8,250 nucleotides of DNA from a bacterium. Its GTDB lineage: Bacteria; Dependentiae; Babeliae; Babeliales; RVW-14. Location: assembly GCA_010027825.1 (NCBI GenBank), contig RGUK01000055.1, positions 1-8,250 on the forward strand, written 5' to 3'. The position numbers and the translations under genes were made by a program. Shown here piece after piece: positions 1 to 6,474 of the stretch. The number at the start of each line of letters is the position of its first letter. The stretch's first letter is position 1. A model generated the notes under the pieces. That model searched no databases. It saw nothing but the letters and a program-made list of their open reading frames with translations, and had not been told where the DNA came from.

Positions 1-458
1 GTTCGAGTGTTGAACTCCGGCTGACGACACGCATTCATGGGGATGGTTCCGAGGACAATCAAGCCATCAATTACTTTCTTTGTGACCTCCAAGACTTAGC
101 TTCACTGATTGATGTAAAGTTCGCCACAGTACGTGAACTCCGCGCAGCCATTGATGAACACCCACGAGCCCACAGCATTCTGGCCTCACGTGTTGCACAC
201 AGTTTAATGATTCAGTCGTCTAAAGTCCGCACTCCAAAGGACCTACGTAACGACATTAAAGTCCGGCTGAATGAAGGTCCCATCGCGGGGGTGGCCGAAG
301 TTAAAGAACTTTGGGGCAAGCGGTGGTCAACCGCGTTACGCATTTTGAATGACTTGGTGAACGCCGGGGAGATTGACTGTGCCAAAGTGCGCGACAAGGG
401 TAGTAAGAACGGTACAAAAACACTTTACTTTACGTCTTACGTGTTGAAAACTTTCTAA
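1..458 (+). CDS. C-terminal part of a phage protein with a probable winged-helix domain (5' end outside window)
   Basis: The frame is open from base 3 to the TAA at 456-458, giving 151 visible residues, so the gene starts upstream of the window. The ATG at 207 lies in this frame but has no ribosome binding site before it, and the upstream codons read as ordinary protein (for example LCDLQDLASLIDVKFATV), so it is an internal Met. The last 75 residues look like a winged helix-turn-helix: a helix around GVAEVKELWG, a turn, a recognition-like helix WSTALRILNDLVNAGEI, then a basic strand-turn-strand (VRDKGSKNGTKTLYFTS). This would suit a DNA-binding or replication-control role. I do not recognise the N-terminal part and no family name can be given. 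It lies 99 bases upstream of the HNH gene on the same strand. Confidence 0.7.
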   Translation, partial: SSVELRLTTRIHGDGSEDNQAINYFLCDLQDLASLIDVKFATVRELRAAIDEHPRAHSILASRVAHSLMIQSSKVRTPKDLRNDIKVRLNEGPIAGVAEVKELWGKRWSTALRILNDLVNAGEIDCAKVRDKGSKNGTKTLYFTSYVLKTF

Positions 459-482
459 GGGTAGGAGGAGCGCCCAGCCCGG

Positions 483-508
483 AGCCCACATTTTCAAAAG
501 TGTGGGTT
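483..508 (+). terminator. Hairpin after the first gene, weak terminator candidate
   Basis: AGCCCACA (483-490) can pair with TGTGGGTT (501-508), 8 pairs with one G-T wobble; the enclosed TTTTCAAAAG can add A-T pairs. It is followed only by TTTAGGGG, not a real T-tract, so termination would be weak. It could instead be an RNA-processing or stability hairpin between two co-transcribed genes. Confidence 0.35.
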
Positions 509-546
509 TAGGGGTGGACACACCAGAAGAGCCACCGAACCTTTTC

Positions 547-551
547 AGGAG
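547..551 (+). promoter_or_regulatory. Shine-Dalgarno site deciding the HNH gene start
   Basis: AGGAG lies six bases before ATG 558. A TTG at 552 in the same frame would leave no spacing to this site, so the ATG at 558 is preferred. Confidence 0.7.
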
Positions 552-557
552 TTGACC

Positions 558-1094
558 ATGAAGCGCCGTGAGAATTGGCGCGATATTGTGGCCGAACCAT
601 TGGAACCTGAGGAGGTTGCATGGAGACTCTACAATAGCGCCAAGACTAAGGCCCGAAAACGTGGGCTGACTTTCAACTTGAAGTACAACGATGTCCTTCG
701 GCCAGTGATGGCCGGGGTGTGTGCAGTCACCGGCATCCCCTTTGACCATCGGGCCAAGCCCGCAAGAGGGGTTGACCTCCCATTCCGCGCAAGTCTCGAT
801 AGAATAGACAACACTATCGGGTACCAAGCGGATAACATCCAAATTGTCTGCTGTATCTTCAACCGCAGCAAAGGGATGTGGAACGTAGAGGATGTTGTCG
901 CAATGGCGGAGGCCATCATGCAGAAGCAACTCGAACTACCAAACATCGTTTGCCGCTGTGCGGTATGCCGCAGGGAACTGCGGAGTGCCGAGAGCGTCAA
1001 TCGCGGCATCGGGCCTAAGTGCCTGACCGCCGTGAAGGCTGGGAGACTTTTCAACGGTAGGCACACCAATGACCCACCTAACGGTAACGGCTGA
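558..1094 (+). CDS. HNH-type endonuclease fused to a DUF6011-like zinc motif
   Basis: The 178-aa protein has two recognisable parts. Residues 50-110 match the phage HNH / endonuclease-VII-like pattern: CAVTG at 55-59, RASLDRIDNTIGYQADN at 78-93 and IVCCIFNRSKG at 96-106, with the conserved D81-R82-I83-D84, the N93 and N102 positions and Cys residues suited to metal binding. Such proteins cut DNA and occur in phages as homing or packaging/recombination nucleases. Residues 134-155 (CAVCRRE...GIGPKC) match the small DUF6011 Cys motif common in phage and actinobacterial proteins, probably a zinc ribbon. The N-terminus (residues 1-45) is a charged helical region. The start is set by AGGAG at 547-551. 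Its 3' end overlaps the next small gene by 26 bases. The nuclease fold is well supported by motif; the biological role (free-standing homing enzyme or phage function) is not decided by the sequence. Confidence 0.82.
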   Translation: MKRRENWRDIVAEPLEPEEVAWRLYNSAKTKARKRGLTFNLKYNDVLRPVMAGVCAVTGIPFDHRAKPARGVDLPFRASLDRIDNTIGYQADNIQIVCCIFNRSKGMWNVEDVVAMAEAIMQKQLELPNIVCRCAVCRRELRSAESVNRGIGPKCLTAVKAGRLFNGRHTNDPPNGNG

Positions 1095-1233
1095 TATAAA
1101 CACGGTCCTGAAAATGCTGGAACGCGTACTTACCAAGTCTCAACTCGAAACTCTTGAGCATGAGATTCGGAGCGGAACGGCGACCGTCAGGGCCGATAGC
1201 GGGTTCGTTATCATCACACGAACCTACAAGTAA
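1069..1233 (+). CDS. Small 54-aa phage protein overlapping the HNH gene
   Basis: ATG at 1069 opens a 54-codon frame ending at TAA 1231-1233, immediately followed by a second in-frame stop-like TAA and then the GC-rich hairpin. GGTAGG at 1055-1060 is a plausible ribosome binding site eight bases upstream. The product begins MTHLTVTADINTVLKMLERV and ends GFVIITRTYK: an amphipathic helix with leucines followed by two short beta-like stretches. There is no signal peptide, membrane segment or Cys motif. The overlap of 26 bases with the preceding gene suggests translational coupling. An alternative start at ATG 1114 would give 39 residues. I do not recognise a family. Position between a stop and a terminator makes it the last gene of the transcript. 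Confidence 0.6.
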   Translation: MTHLTVTADINTVLKMLERVLTKSQLETLEHEIRSGTATVRADSGFVIITRTYK

Positions 1234-1240
1234 TAAGCGG

Positions 1241-1263
1241 GGCCCCCTTAACCGGGGGCCTTT
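1241..1263 (+). terminator. GC-rich hairpin terminator
   Basis: GGCCCCC (1241-1247) and GGGGGCC (1254-1260) form a perfect 7-bp stem around the loop TTAACC, followed by TTTGCCTT. The T-run is short, but the stem is very stable and sits eight bases after the stop of the 54-aa gene, the expected place for an intrinsic terminator. Confidence 0.75.
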
Positions 1264-1312
1264 GCCTTCAATTATGATTGTGTTACCCTTCCATCAAATG
1301 TGGAAAAGCATC

Positions 1313-1870
1313 ATGAGTTTTTTTAAGAACTTGGCCAGTAACTTTAGGTCTTCAAAGGAACTTACGTTTGGTGATGTTTTTGTAAGTGATACAGGTAAGA
1401 ATGCGCCTTTGGCGTGGTTCGCCTCAAAGCCCGGTCTTTTCAACGGTGTCTCCCCTACACAGACCCTAGATGACGTGCGTGCCTTGGAGATAGCACAGAA
1501 AATCCACAAAGATTACCTCAGCCGTTTTGATTATATAGCCCCTAAAAATCAGTCAACAGACATCATATGGAAACCACACACTGTAGATTTCTCAAAGCCA
1601 GACGCACGGTTCGCCGGGGACTGTGATGACTACGCCATGACAACCGCGAGAGCCTTGCTGGCGGCGGGGGTACCAAGGGAGAAACTCGGTTTGGCAGTCG
1701 GCGAACAACGCGGCGGGCAACAACACATAGTCACCACGCTCAACAGTGGGGGCCGCACCTACATTATAGATAACCAACGGGATGAAGTCGTCACCTATGA
1801 TAAGCCTGGATATTTTTGGAAACTTGGTGTGAATTTGGGGAAGCCAGATGTTTGGCACAAACTTAAATAA
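1313..1870 (+). CDS. Transglutaminase-like cysteine peptidase (BTLCP family)
   Basis: The 185-aa product carries the Cys-His-Asp arrangement of bacterial transglutaminase-like cysteine peptidases (BTLCP, formerly DUF920): FAGDCDDYA at 100-108 with nucleophile C104, QQHIV at 136-140 with H138, and YIIDNQRDEV at 150-159 with D153. The spacing and the preceding region (DYIAPKNQSTDIIWKPH, a helix-strand element before the Cys) fit the family, whose members are about 180-220 aa. No signal peptide is seen, so it should act in the cytoplasm, possibly on a host or phage protein. The start chosen is ATG 1313 (MSFFKNL), with GGAAAAG at 1302-1308 upstream; the longer frame back to 1154 would run through the terminator hairpin and the 54-aa gene, and the ATGs at 1274 and 1298 lack a ribosome site. 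Its end overlaps the next gene by 23 bases. Confidence 0.85.
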   Translation: MSFFKNLASNFRSSKELTFGDVFVSDTGKNAPLAWFASKPGLFNGVSPTQTLDDVRALEIAQKIHKDYLSRFDYIAPKNQSTDIIWKPHTVDFSKPDARFAGDCDDYAMTTARALLAAGVPREKLGLAVGEQRGGQQHIVTTLNSGGRTYIIDNQRDEVVTYDKPGYFWKLGVNLGKPDVWHKLK

Positions 1871-2174
1871 AAGCAACAGTCGGTTTGCCAGAAACCCACG
1901 GGACCCCGTGCGCGGTGCAATCCCACGCTACCTCCGCTACGACATGCGGCGAGAGTTCATAGACCACTACGCCTTTAAACGTTTTTACAGTTGGAGTTTT
2001 TTCATCACCGTCATGGAGCCCCACACGGGCGTCACAGTGAGTTTTCGAACACGCAAGTTCCCGATGGAAGCATCACCTGTAGAACTCGCTAAAACGCTTG
2101 AGAACATGCCTGGGTTACTGAACATCCTTGTGGACTGGCATGAGTGCTTACCCGAAAAAGATTTTAGGTTATAG
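1848..2174 (+). CDS. Conserved-looking phage protein of unknown function, 108 aa
   Basis: ATG 1848 overlaps the end of the peptidase gene by 23 bases and has GGGGAAG at 1837-1843 as a ribosome binding site, so the two genes are likely translated together. The first 30 residues are basic (SNSRFARNPRDPVRGAIPRY), then a beta-rich part (FYSWSFFITVMEPHTGVTVSFRTR) and a helical end (SPVELAKTLENMPGLLNILVDW). It has no membrane segment or recognisable catalytic motif. Being paired with the peptidase, it could be a partner or substrate, but nothing in the sequence proves that. Confidence 0.6.
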   Translation: MFGTNLNKSNSRFARNPRDPVRGAIPRYLRYDMRREFIDHYAFKRFYSWSFFITVMEPHTGVTVSFRTRKFPMEASPVELAKTLENMPGLLNILVDWHECLPEKDFRL

Positions 2175-2185
2175 ACGTATACCGA

Positions 2186-2207
2186 TTGGCCAATTGACAC
2201 CGGCCAA
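2186..2207. repeat. Inverted repeat TTGGCC-N10-GGCCAA at a promoter
   Basis: TTGGCC (2186-2191) and GGCCAA (2202-2207) are perfect inverted repeats. The right arm lies inside the spacer of the TTGACA promoter just described as 2194-2222, and the left arm just upstream of its -35 box. The same stretch also contains a near-direct repeat, GGCCAATTG / GGCCAAATTG. This is the usual geometry of a repressor operator; no T-tract follows, so a terminator is unlikely. Confidence 0.4.
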
Positions 2208-2222
2208 ATTGTTGTGTTCAAT
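2194..2222 (+). promoter_or_regulatory. Sigma70-type promoter for the RuvC-like gene
   Basis: A perfect -35 box TTGACA (2194-2199) is followed after 17 bases by TTCAAT (2217-2222), which matches four of six positions of the -10 consensus. The expected start of transcription is near 2229, about 40 bases before the RuvC-like ATG at 2271. Confidence 0.45.
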
Positions 2223-2270
2223 TAAAACCATGTACCACAACAATAACTTATCAGTGAGGCAGCCCAAGTC

Positions 2271-2627
2271 ATGATGTTTATTGGTGTAGACCCAGGCGTG
2301 TCAGGTGCTTTAGCCCTGCTGGATACCAAACATAACACACTGAAAATTATTCAATTTCCGACTTTCAACATCTCCACCTCTTCCGGCAAAAACCGCAGCC
2401 ACCTTGACCACACGCAACTCGCCTACACACTCTTTGATTTAATCAGAGTGGGACGTGAAGAGAACCGTCCGGTGCGAGTGGTGATGGAGCAAGTCAACGC
2501 CATGCCTGGGCAGGGTGTCGTGTCCACCTTCACTTTTTTTTGCAAGGACAAATTAAAAACCACCGAATTGGATGTTGAACAGATATTAAATCAATTGGAA
2601 TCAGATTCTGACAACACTACGTATTAA
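2271..2627 (+). pseudogene. RuvC-like Holliday junction resolvase, 3' half replaced
   Basis: Residues 1-89 match the phage RuvC-like / RNase-H-fold resolvase family: FIGVDPGVSGALALLD at 3-18 with the first catalytic Asp (D7), and VVMEQVNAMPGQGVVSTFTF at 70-89 with the catalytic Glu (E73) and the family motif MPGQGV. In relatives a Gly follows STFTF and the protein continues for some 60-90 residues to the last catalytic acidic residues. Here, from F90 (base 2538), the frame goes into an unrelated acidic tail (CKDKLKTTELDVEQ ... TTY) and stops at 118 aa, so those catalytic positions are missing and the product should be inactive. The two other frames after the T-run stop at 2554-2556 and 2576-2578 without resembling the family, so a simple frameshift does not explain it. 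The upstream GTGAGG (2254-2259) is a distant ribosome site; ATG 2274 is an equally possible start. Confidence 0.8.
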
Positions 2628-2752
2628 TTTATACTTTTGCACCAAAACGGACCATGGCAGACGAAAGATACCAATCACGTGGGGTTTCCGCTGGCAAAGA
2701 GGATGTCCACAATGCAATACAGAACCTTGACAAGGGAATTTTTCCTGCTGCA
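2538..2752. other. Foreign Bacteroidota-like segment joining two broken phage genes
   Basis: Sequence similarity to phage proteins stops on both sides here: the RuvC-like gene ends its family match at base 2537 and the minus-strand HTH gene loses its regular coiled-coil pattern below about 2745. Between them lie an apparent gene end (in-frame acidic C-terminus with stop TAA at 2625-2627), a TAnnTTTG-type promoter element and the start of a PurM-like gene, which is the order end-of-gene, promoter, start-of-gene expected from a bacterial chromosome. The left edge falls in a run of eight Ts (2534-2541). The right edge falls in CTGCTGCAT (2745-2753), which could belong to either side. Whether this is a chimera of assembly/template or a natural insertion with loss of flanking DNA cannot be told from sequence alone. 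Confidence 0.65.
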
Positions 2753-3623
2753 TAATCTTCTTTTCATTCTCTTCTCGAATGCGCTTGGCCTCCTCGGCCG
2801 CAACTTTTTCTGCGTTGGTCTTTGCCTTATCAACGACAGACGCAAAGTGCGGGTCAGTAAAGTATTTGATGGCCTCCATCAGTCGTTTGTACTGGTCTTC
2901 CTCCAGTTCCTCAAAGAAGATGTCGTGGTTGGTCATCACCGGCGTCCCTGTCACTCCTGCCAAGCCACGTATCAAACGCGTTACCCGCATCTGGAAATAT
3001 TCAGTGATGCCGAGTGGCACAATCTGCCGCCCCGTCATATAGTCAACAACGGTAGGTTCACTGATGCGGAAGAGGTTGGCCAGTTGCACGGCACTCAATC
3101 TGAAAATATCCATCACCATCACCAAACCCGCCGGCGGCAGAGTGGCCCCTGTCTGGCGGATGGGCTGAGTCAAGAAGGCCATTGAGTTCGGACTTGTGGG
3201 CAGAGTGGGTGCCCCATTCCCATCAAAGAAACCATTCACATCATTGGCAAAGTCTGTTGTCAGTTGTTTAACAACCTTATCCGCCACGAGGCTGGCCAAG
3301 GTGGTGGCAAGTTGCGGAAGTTCAGGATACAACCTGTCCATCTCCTCGGCAGTCATTTTATTTTTGAGGTTGACGACTCCAGGCAGTACCGGTGGCCGGA
3401 CGATGGCCTCAGTAATGTGCTGTTGCAGCATCTTCTGACACTGGGCCGAGATGTAATTGTCTATGGCTTTTTTGGTTTCGGCGGCGAGGAGTGCTTGTTT
3501 CTTCTTCAAACCCAATGACGCCTTTGGTGTGATAGTTGCGCGTGTAGCCGGTATCCGGCGACCGTCTATTACTTCACCATATTGAGTGACGGTTTTCTTT
3601 AATACTTCATCAACGTTCTTCAT
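2601..3623 (-). CDS. HTH-containing phage protein downstream of the primase, 3' end replaced
   Basis: The ATG at 3623-3621 overlaps the TGA of the primase-helicase in an ATGA junction, so the two are translationally coupled. The protein starts with a basic helical region (residues 30-75), has a Pro/Gly-rich linker at about 130-167, and then a helix-turn-helix-like stretch at 175-215 (LSAVQLANLFRISEPTVVDY ... GRQIVPLGI), similar in pattern to Cro/XRE-type domains that use a GR-x-x-P turn. Residues 262-293 form a charged coiled coil (AEKVAAEEAKRIREENEKKI). From about residue 294 to 340 the sequence becomes Cys/His/Pro-rich and irregular because it is the antisense of the PurM-like fragment; the natural C-terminus is missing. 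A DNA-binding replication accessory or regulator is inferred from the HTH and the operon position; no named family is recognised. Real coding sequence probably ends near 2745. Confidence 0.7.
   Translation of the reverse strand: MKNVDEVLKKTVTQYGEVIDGRRIPATRATITPKASLGLKKKQALLAAETKKAIDNYISAQCQKMLQQHITEAIVRPPVLPGVVNLKNKMTAEEMDRLYPELPQLATTLASLVADKVVKQLTTDFANDVNGFFDGNGAPTLPTSPNSMAFLTQPIRQTGATLPPAGLVMVMDIFRLSAVQLANLFRISEPTVVDYMTGRQIVPLGITEYFQMRVTRLIRGLAGVTGTPVMTNHDIFFEELEEDQYKRLMEAIKYFTDPHFASVVDKAKTNAEKVAAEEAKRIREENEKKIMQQEKFPCQGSVLHCGHPLCQRKPHVIGIFRLPWSVLVQKYKLIRSVVRI
2632..2640 (+). promoter_or_regulatory. Bacteroidota-type -7 promoter element
   Basis: TACTTTTGC matches the Bacteroidota -7 consensus TAnnTTTG followed by a pyrimidine, and stands 13 bases before the ATG of the PurM-like fragment, giving the short leader usual in that phylum. 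A clear -33 TTG is not seen at the right distance (CTG at 2608-2610 is nearest). It differs from the TTGACA promoters elsewhere in the window. Confidence 0.4.
2654..2755 (+). pseudogene. First 33 codons of an AIR-synthase-related (PurM-like) protein
   Basis: The frame from ATG 2654 reads MADE followed by RYQSRGVSAGKEDVHNAI and then QNLDKGIFPAA, ending in a TAA at 2753-2755 formed at the junction. This is the N-terminus I know from Bacteroidota proteins annotated as phosphoribosylformylglycinamidine cyclo-ligase / AIR synthase related, where the text continues AFCKI and the full protein is near 390 aa. The intact enzyme would make aminoimidazole ribonucleotide in purine synthesis; this piece lacks every catalytic part. 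It lies antisense to the read-through tail of the minus-strand HTH gene. The family call rests on remembered consensus, not on a search. Confidence 0.6.
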
Positions 3624-6424
3624 TTGCCCACGACCCTCAGTTCTGGTTGGTCTATCTTCGATAGGTGTTTTAAAATCTCTTGGTTGGTCTTACTACCGTT
3701 GTTCTCAGCCTTATACCCGGCATCATACCACGTGGTAAATAAACCCGTTGGCAGAATCCCATAACGTCTAAAGTCCTCGCGGCCGTGCATCATCTCGGTT
3801 TTAAGGTTGGGGAAACGGTTGCTGATTTCCGCCTGGAGGCGACTTAAGATACCCCGCGTAATCTTGGCCTCGTGTTCCCCATACTTCATGCGGAGATAGC
3901 CGAAGAACGCAATACGAATATCGGTGTTGAGCATATACCGCTGACTTGGCCCGACTTCGAAGGCGTGTTTGACGAAGTGGCCAAAGTCATTCTGATTCTC
4001 ACTGATGTCCACCATGTCAGTCTTAATTTGGGTGGGCACATCAAAGTGGCCGCGCTGCCGCAAACGGTTGGCAGCACGCACTAACATCTGCAAAATACCG
4101 GCCTTCTCATTGTTGAGTTTCTCAGTAAGGTATTCGTCTCTCTCACCTTCTTTGAACTGATTCTGGCAGCGAATAACCAACATCCTGTCCATCAGGGCTT
4201 GTGATTGGTCATTCATGTCCGGCATGTCGTTGGTGGCGAACATCATCACCAAGTTCAACCGGCCGTGCCAGTGGTCTTTAAATTTGCGGTTAATGGTGAC
4301 GGGCTCATTGGTGATGAGACGCTTCAACCAGTCATCATGGACCGGCTTACCATCGTGCGGTAACTCGTCAGTCAACCACGCCGCTTTTCCATACAGAGGC
4401 AGTCCGGCGAACTGCCCGTCTAGTGCGGCCAATCCGGCCGATGTCACCATGTTCTCATTCAACACCGCCCGCACGGCCTCAAGGATTTTTGATTTACCTG
4501 TAGACTTTGGGCCGAGAAGAATAAGACCCTTGCTGATTGAACGCGGCCTGTTACGTCTGATGATGATTTGACTCATGCAGTCTTCAATCAAAATCCGCAC
4601 GCGTTCCTGTTCGTCCTTCGGGTGTGCGCCAACAATGCCGGTGATTGTCTTATCCCACACGGGGCATTGTGCGGCCGGATTCCATTCCGCCTCAAACACG
4701 TCCTCGGCTTTAATCATCAAGTCTGGAGACGTGGGAATCTGTTCATTCTTATCTATGTCAATCGCCACGCCATTCTTGCACAAAATCACATTGCGAAAAG
4801 TCGGTTGCATCCAAGGGTCATCCAGCTTTAATGTGGCCCGATGGATGTGAGTATATATCTCGTTGATTATATCTTTCTTTTGGTGCTTATTGGGAGCCAT
4901 ATCTAGGCAGAAAACCGAGATGATGCGCTCGATAAAAAGTTTTGGTTGGGTGTACCAAGCCCCTCTGGCCGGGTCATAAACATACCATTCATCACGAAAG
5001 TTCATTAACCGGATACCAAAATACTTGGACCACTCATCAAAGGCTTTGAGGGTCAGGCTCATCACGTCAACAAAGGTCAGTTTCTTTGGGACCTTAACCT
5101 CTTCTTCCTCGTCATCCTTCTTGGCCTTTTTCTTTTTAGGCGGCTTGTTCATCAACTGGTACAGTTGGCAGGCGGCGCTGGTTGGGTCAAACCCAGGTCG
5201 AGGATAGATACCCGGCACCAAATCATCCAAGCGCACTAACTTCGAAGACTGCTCTTCTGATGTTACTTGTTGGGGTGTTTCGGGTAAAACTACTTCATCT
5301 GTATCAGTTTCCTCATCGCCAGACGCCTCTACAATCGGTTTCTCGGCCTGAGTGCGGGGTATCTTCACATCTTCGGTGCGTTCTCTCGTGCGGGCTACTG
5401 ACTCAACGACACGTTTGATTTCCTGCTGACTGAGGTTGCAGCCTTTAGACACAACAAATTTAATCACGTCCTCGACCGAAGCTCCCATCGTAAACATCTT
5501 ACCGGCCAGCCGTGTGAGTGCGTGGTTTCTCCCACCATAAGGGTTATCACCACCCTTAACGGCCAAACTCTCCACCAACTTCTCCCACTCATCATCTGTC
5601 AGTTTTGACTTGTGTTCAGGCTGGGTGAGTGCTTCGGTGGCCGCTTTGGCTTTGAGGATTTCTTTTGTCTCATCATCTAAATCTAAATTTTTTATCTCAG
5701 GGTAGATGGGTATTTCATTCTTCAACCAATCGTGCAATTCCGTGAGACTGTAAACGCTGCCGGTTGTTTCCAAAACGGAAACAAGTCGCGGCTGACCATG
5801 ATTTAAATTCAATGACCCCGGTAAACGTAGGCCGGAGTTCCGTGACCACACCCCCATGTCCCCGCCGAACACTCGTCCTAATTGTTGATTAATGCGCTCA
5901 ACAATTATGAAGTCCTCATCACTTGTGACCGGGGCTTGGAGAGTCCACACCGCCTGCACGCCGCCGCCTGAATCAATGATAACTGACGGTGGTAGTTTGG
6001 CATGTTCTTTCAAAACTTTTATCGCGGTCGCTTTGGCCTCTTCTTTATTGCCGTTAAAATGCTCAATCTTTTTATAGGTATCAATGTCCAGCCATACACA
6101 ACCAATCTGTGCAATCGTCTCATGGTGTGGGCGATTGGCCGTGCGCTGATAACGTGCCATCTTTACATAAAGATTACGTTTGCCCTGTTCACTCCCAATC
6201 AATTTTAAAGCCGATGGCGTGTCCTTGCTATGAAACCCCCACCATCCGGCCCGACACTCAACAGGTATCTGCGCCGGGGGACACCCGCCAGCCTCCTTTT
6301 CCTCGGCAATTTGTTTGTTTTTTGGAGATGGTGTGCAACCGATAAAAAACTTTGTTTCCCCTGGTGAAGCCCATATAGCTTGGGCAAGTATCCTCAAATC
6401 ATTATGATTGAATTGTACGGTCAT
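3620..6424 (-). CDS. Primase (AEP-like) - SF3 helicase fusion, replication protein
   Basis: This 934-aa protein combines the two enzymes needed to start a phage replication fork. Residues 60-235 look like a RepB/prim-pol type primase of the archaeo-eukaryotic primase fold: CVWLDIDTY at 109-117 with the metal-binding D113 and D115, a GGG motif SGGGVQAVWTL at 152-162, and GLRLPGSLN at 198-206. Residues 280-345 fit the small helical PriCT domain (GGRNHALTRLAG). A charged Lys/Glu linker (428-448) precedes a D5-like SF3 helicase: Walker A GPKSTGKS at 638-645, Walker B AAWLTDELP at 681-689 with D686 and E687, motif C NLVMMFATND at 724-733 and a likely arginine finger R747. The last 120 residues (from about 815) may be a winged-helix DNA-binding end. 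The start ATG has AAGAG-like purines before it. It is head to head with the SNF2-like helicase gene and coupled to the HTH gene. Function is well supported by motifs; the exact subfamily is not. Confidence 0.9.
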   Translation of the reverse strand: MTVQFNHNDLRILAQAIWASPGETKFFIGCTPSPKNKQIAEEKEAGGCPPAQIPVECRAGWWGFHSKDTPSALKLIGSEQGKRNLYVKMARYQRTANRPHHETIAQIGCVWLDIDTYKKIEHFNGNKEEAKATAIKVLKEHAKLPPSVIIDSGGGVQAVWTLQAPVTSDEDFIIVERINQQLGRVFGGDMGVWSRNSGLRLPGSLNLNHGQPRLVSVLETTGSVYSLTELHDWLKNEIPIYPEIKNLDLDDETKEILKAKAATEALTQPEHKSKLTDDEWEKLVESLAVKGGDNPYGGRNHALTRLAGKMFTMGASVEDVIKFVVSKGCNLSQQEIKRVVESVARTRERTEDVKIPRTQAEKPIVEASGDEETDTDEVVLPETPQQVTSEEQSSKLVRLDDLVPGIYPRPGFDPTSAACQLYQLMNKPPKKKKAKKDDEEEEVKVPKKLTFVDVMSLTLKAFDEWSKYFGIRLMNFRDEWYVYDPARGAWYTQPKLFIERIISVFCLDMAPNKHQKKDIINEIYTHIHRATLKLDDPWMQPTFRNVILCKNGVAIDIDKNEQIPTSPDLMIKAEDVFEAEWNPAAQCPVWDKTITGIVGAHPKDEQERVRILIEDCMSQIIIRRNRPRSISKGLILLGPKSTGKSKILEAVRAVLNENMVTSAGLAALDGQFAGLPLYGKAAWLTDELPHDGKPVHDDWLKRLITNEPVTINRKFKDHWHGRLNLVMMFATNDMPDMNDQSQALMDRMLVIRCQNQFKEGERDEYLTEKLNNEKAGILQMLVRAANRLRQRGHFDVPTQIKTDMVDISENQNDFGHFVKHAFEVGPSQRYMLNTDIRIAFFGYLRMKYGEHEAKITRGILSRLQAEISNRFPNLKTEMMHGREDFRRYGILPTGLFTTWYDAGYKAENNGSKTNQEILKHLSKIDQPELRVVGK

Positions 6425-6474
6425 TTTCTCTTATCTCTTTTTTAGGTGTTGGGTTTGAAGATGGTTACAGAAAA

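Noticed and set aside
336..929. Long minus-strand reading frame across the HNH gene
   Set aside because: It is antisense to a gene with clear HNH motifs and a ribosome site; its own product shows no motif.
1154..1312. N-terminal extension of the cysteine peptidase
   Set aside because: It would translate through the 54-aa gene and the terminator hairpin and shows no family similarity; ATG 1313 is preferred.
2230..2274. 14-codon leader frame ending in TGA overlapping the ATG of the RuvC-like gene
   Set aside because: No ribosome binding site and no codon pattern suggesting attenuation; too short to support.
2534..2541. Run of eight Ts as a programmed or sequencing frameshift in the RuvC-like gene
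   Set aside because: Neither alternative frame after the run gives the expected family sequence; both stop quickly at 2554-2556 and 2576-2578.
2654..2755. Phage-borne auxiliary purM gene
   Set aside because: Only 33 codons remain and the frame stops at the junction, so it cannot supply enzyme activity.
2637..3185. Plus-strand reading frame of 182 codons
   Set aside because: It is antisense to the coupled HTH gene and crosses the foreign-segment junction; the real plus-strand reading in the segment is the PurM-like frame at 2654.
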